From contig JAJEKV010000012.1 in the NCBI GenBank assembly GCA_021234155.1, forward strand, positions 6,947,789 through 7,011,788: a stretch of 64,000 nucleotides of DNA. The letters are read 5' to 3'. This DNA is from Isoetes taiwanensis. Lineage: Eukaryota > Streptophyta > Lycopodiopsida > Isoetales > Isoetaceae. The position numbers and the translations under genes are program-made. The notes beneath the pieces are model-generated. The model ran no database searches. It had not been told where the DNA came from and saw only the letters and a program-made list of their open reading frames with translations. This document shows, in pieces, positions 63,863-64,000 of this stretch; the stretch's first letter is position 1, and the number at the start of each line of letters is the position of its first letter.

Positions 63863-64000
63863 ATGGCATAACCTTTACAGTCTTAATCTTTACCTTTGAA
63901 GTATTGCTAATGGAAATTCGTGAAGATTGTCGTTAATGCTATTTTCTGGAGCAGTGAGACCTTGATTGTGATTGTCACTCGATCAGGGCGGCAATTTGTT
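63863..64000. other. No gene recognised at the right edge
   Basis: Short non-coding flank, possibly the 3' UTR of the Utp12-like fragment. Confidence 0.4.

Overview
The window looks like nuclear DNA from a large-genome land plant, probably a seed-free vascular plant such as a fern. The evidence is introns with plant-type splice sites, a PLS-type PPR gene, a plant H2A.X gene with a plant histone octamer in its promoter, and fragments of plant-type UGT, SERINC and ZIP4 genes. They sit in a dense mosaic of transposable elements that includes a DIRS-like element, a group that is rare in flowering plants. The lineage is inferred; no marker settles it. Only H2A.X clearly looks functional. The PPR gene is open but lacks a complete C-terminal E region, and almost everything else is decayed.

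Layout. 1-4.6 kb: SERINC and PPR relics. 4.63-10.53 kb: a DIRS-like tyrosine-recombinase retroelement with split direct repeats (A1 ... B1A2 ... B2). 13.77-14.26 kb (minus): two-exon H2A.X with a recognisable S-phase promoter. 14.6-20.3 kb: two copies of a ~0.5 kb repeat (R1), each carrying a different foldback insertion, then a CACTA-type terminus. 22.5-25.8 kb: a decayed LINE. 26.2-27.9 kb: an element with ~330 bp inverted repeats. 30.5-40.2 kb: a Ty3/gypsy retrotransposon, followed by a TRIM-like miniature element. 43.56-45.52 kb: PPR gene. 45.8-46.6 kb: ZIP4/SPO22-like pseudogene. 48.8-60.6 kb: a hAT transposon apparently split by a Helitron and other DNA. 61.9-62.2 kb: UGT relic. 63.4-63.9 kb: Utp12/WDR3 C-terminal relic.

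The most striking feature is inside the Ty3/gypsy element. Between the primer binding site and gag, a decayed ORF (32300-33294) begins with a near copy of the histone H3 N-terminal tail and ends in a recognisable H3 histone fold. A long Lys/Glu/Arg-rich insert separates the two. It has its own TATA box, and a direct-repeat module occurs upstream of both this ORF and gag. I read this as a retrotransposon-borne histone H3-like protein. I do not know of a described family with this architecture, but I could not search for one.

Most elements are dead. The Ty3 copy has lost its YxDD box, its first RNase H aspartate region, the integrase and part of the 5' LTR. Short tandem duplications of 13 to ~215 bp are common throughout the window and directly cause several of the frameshifts.
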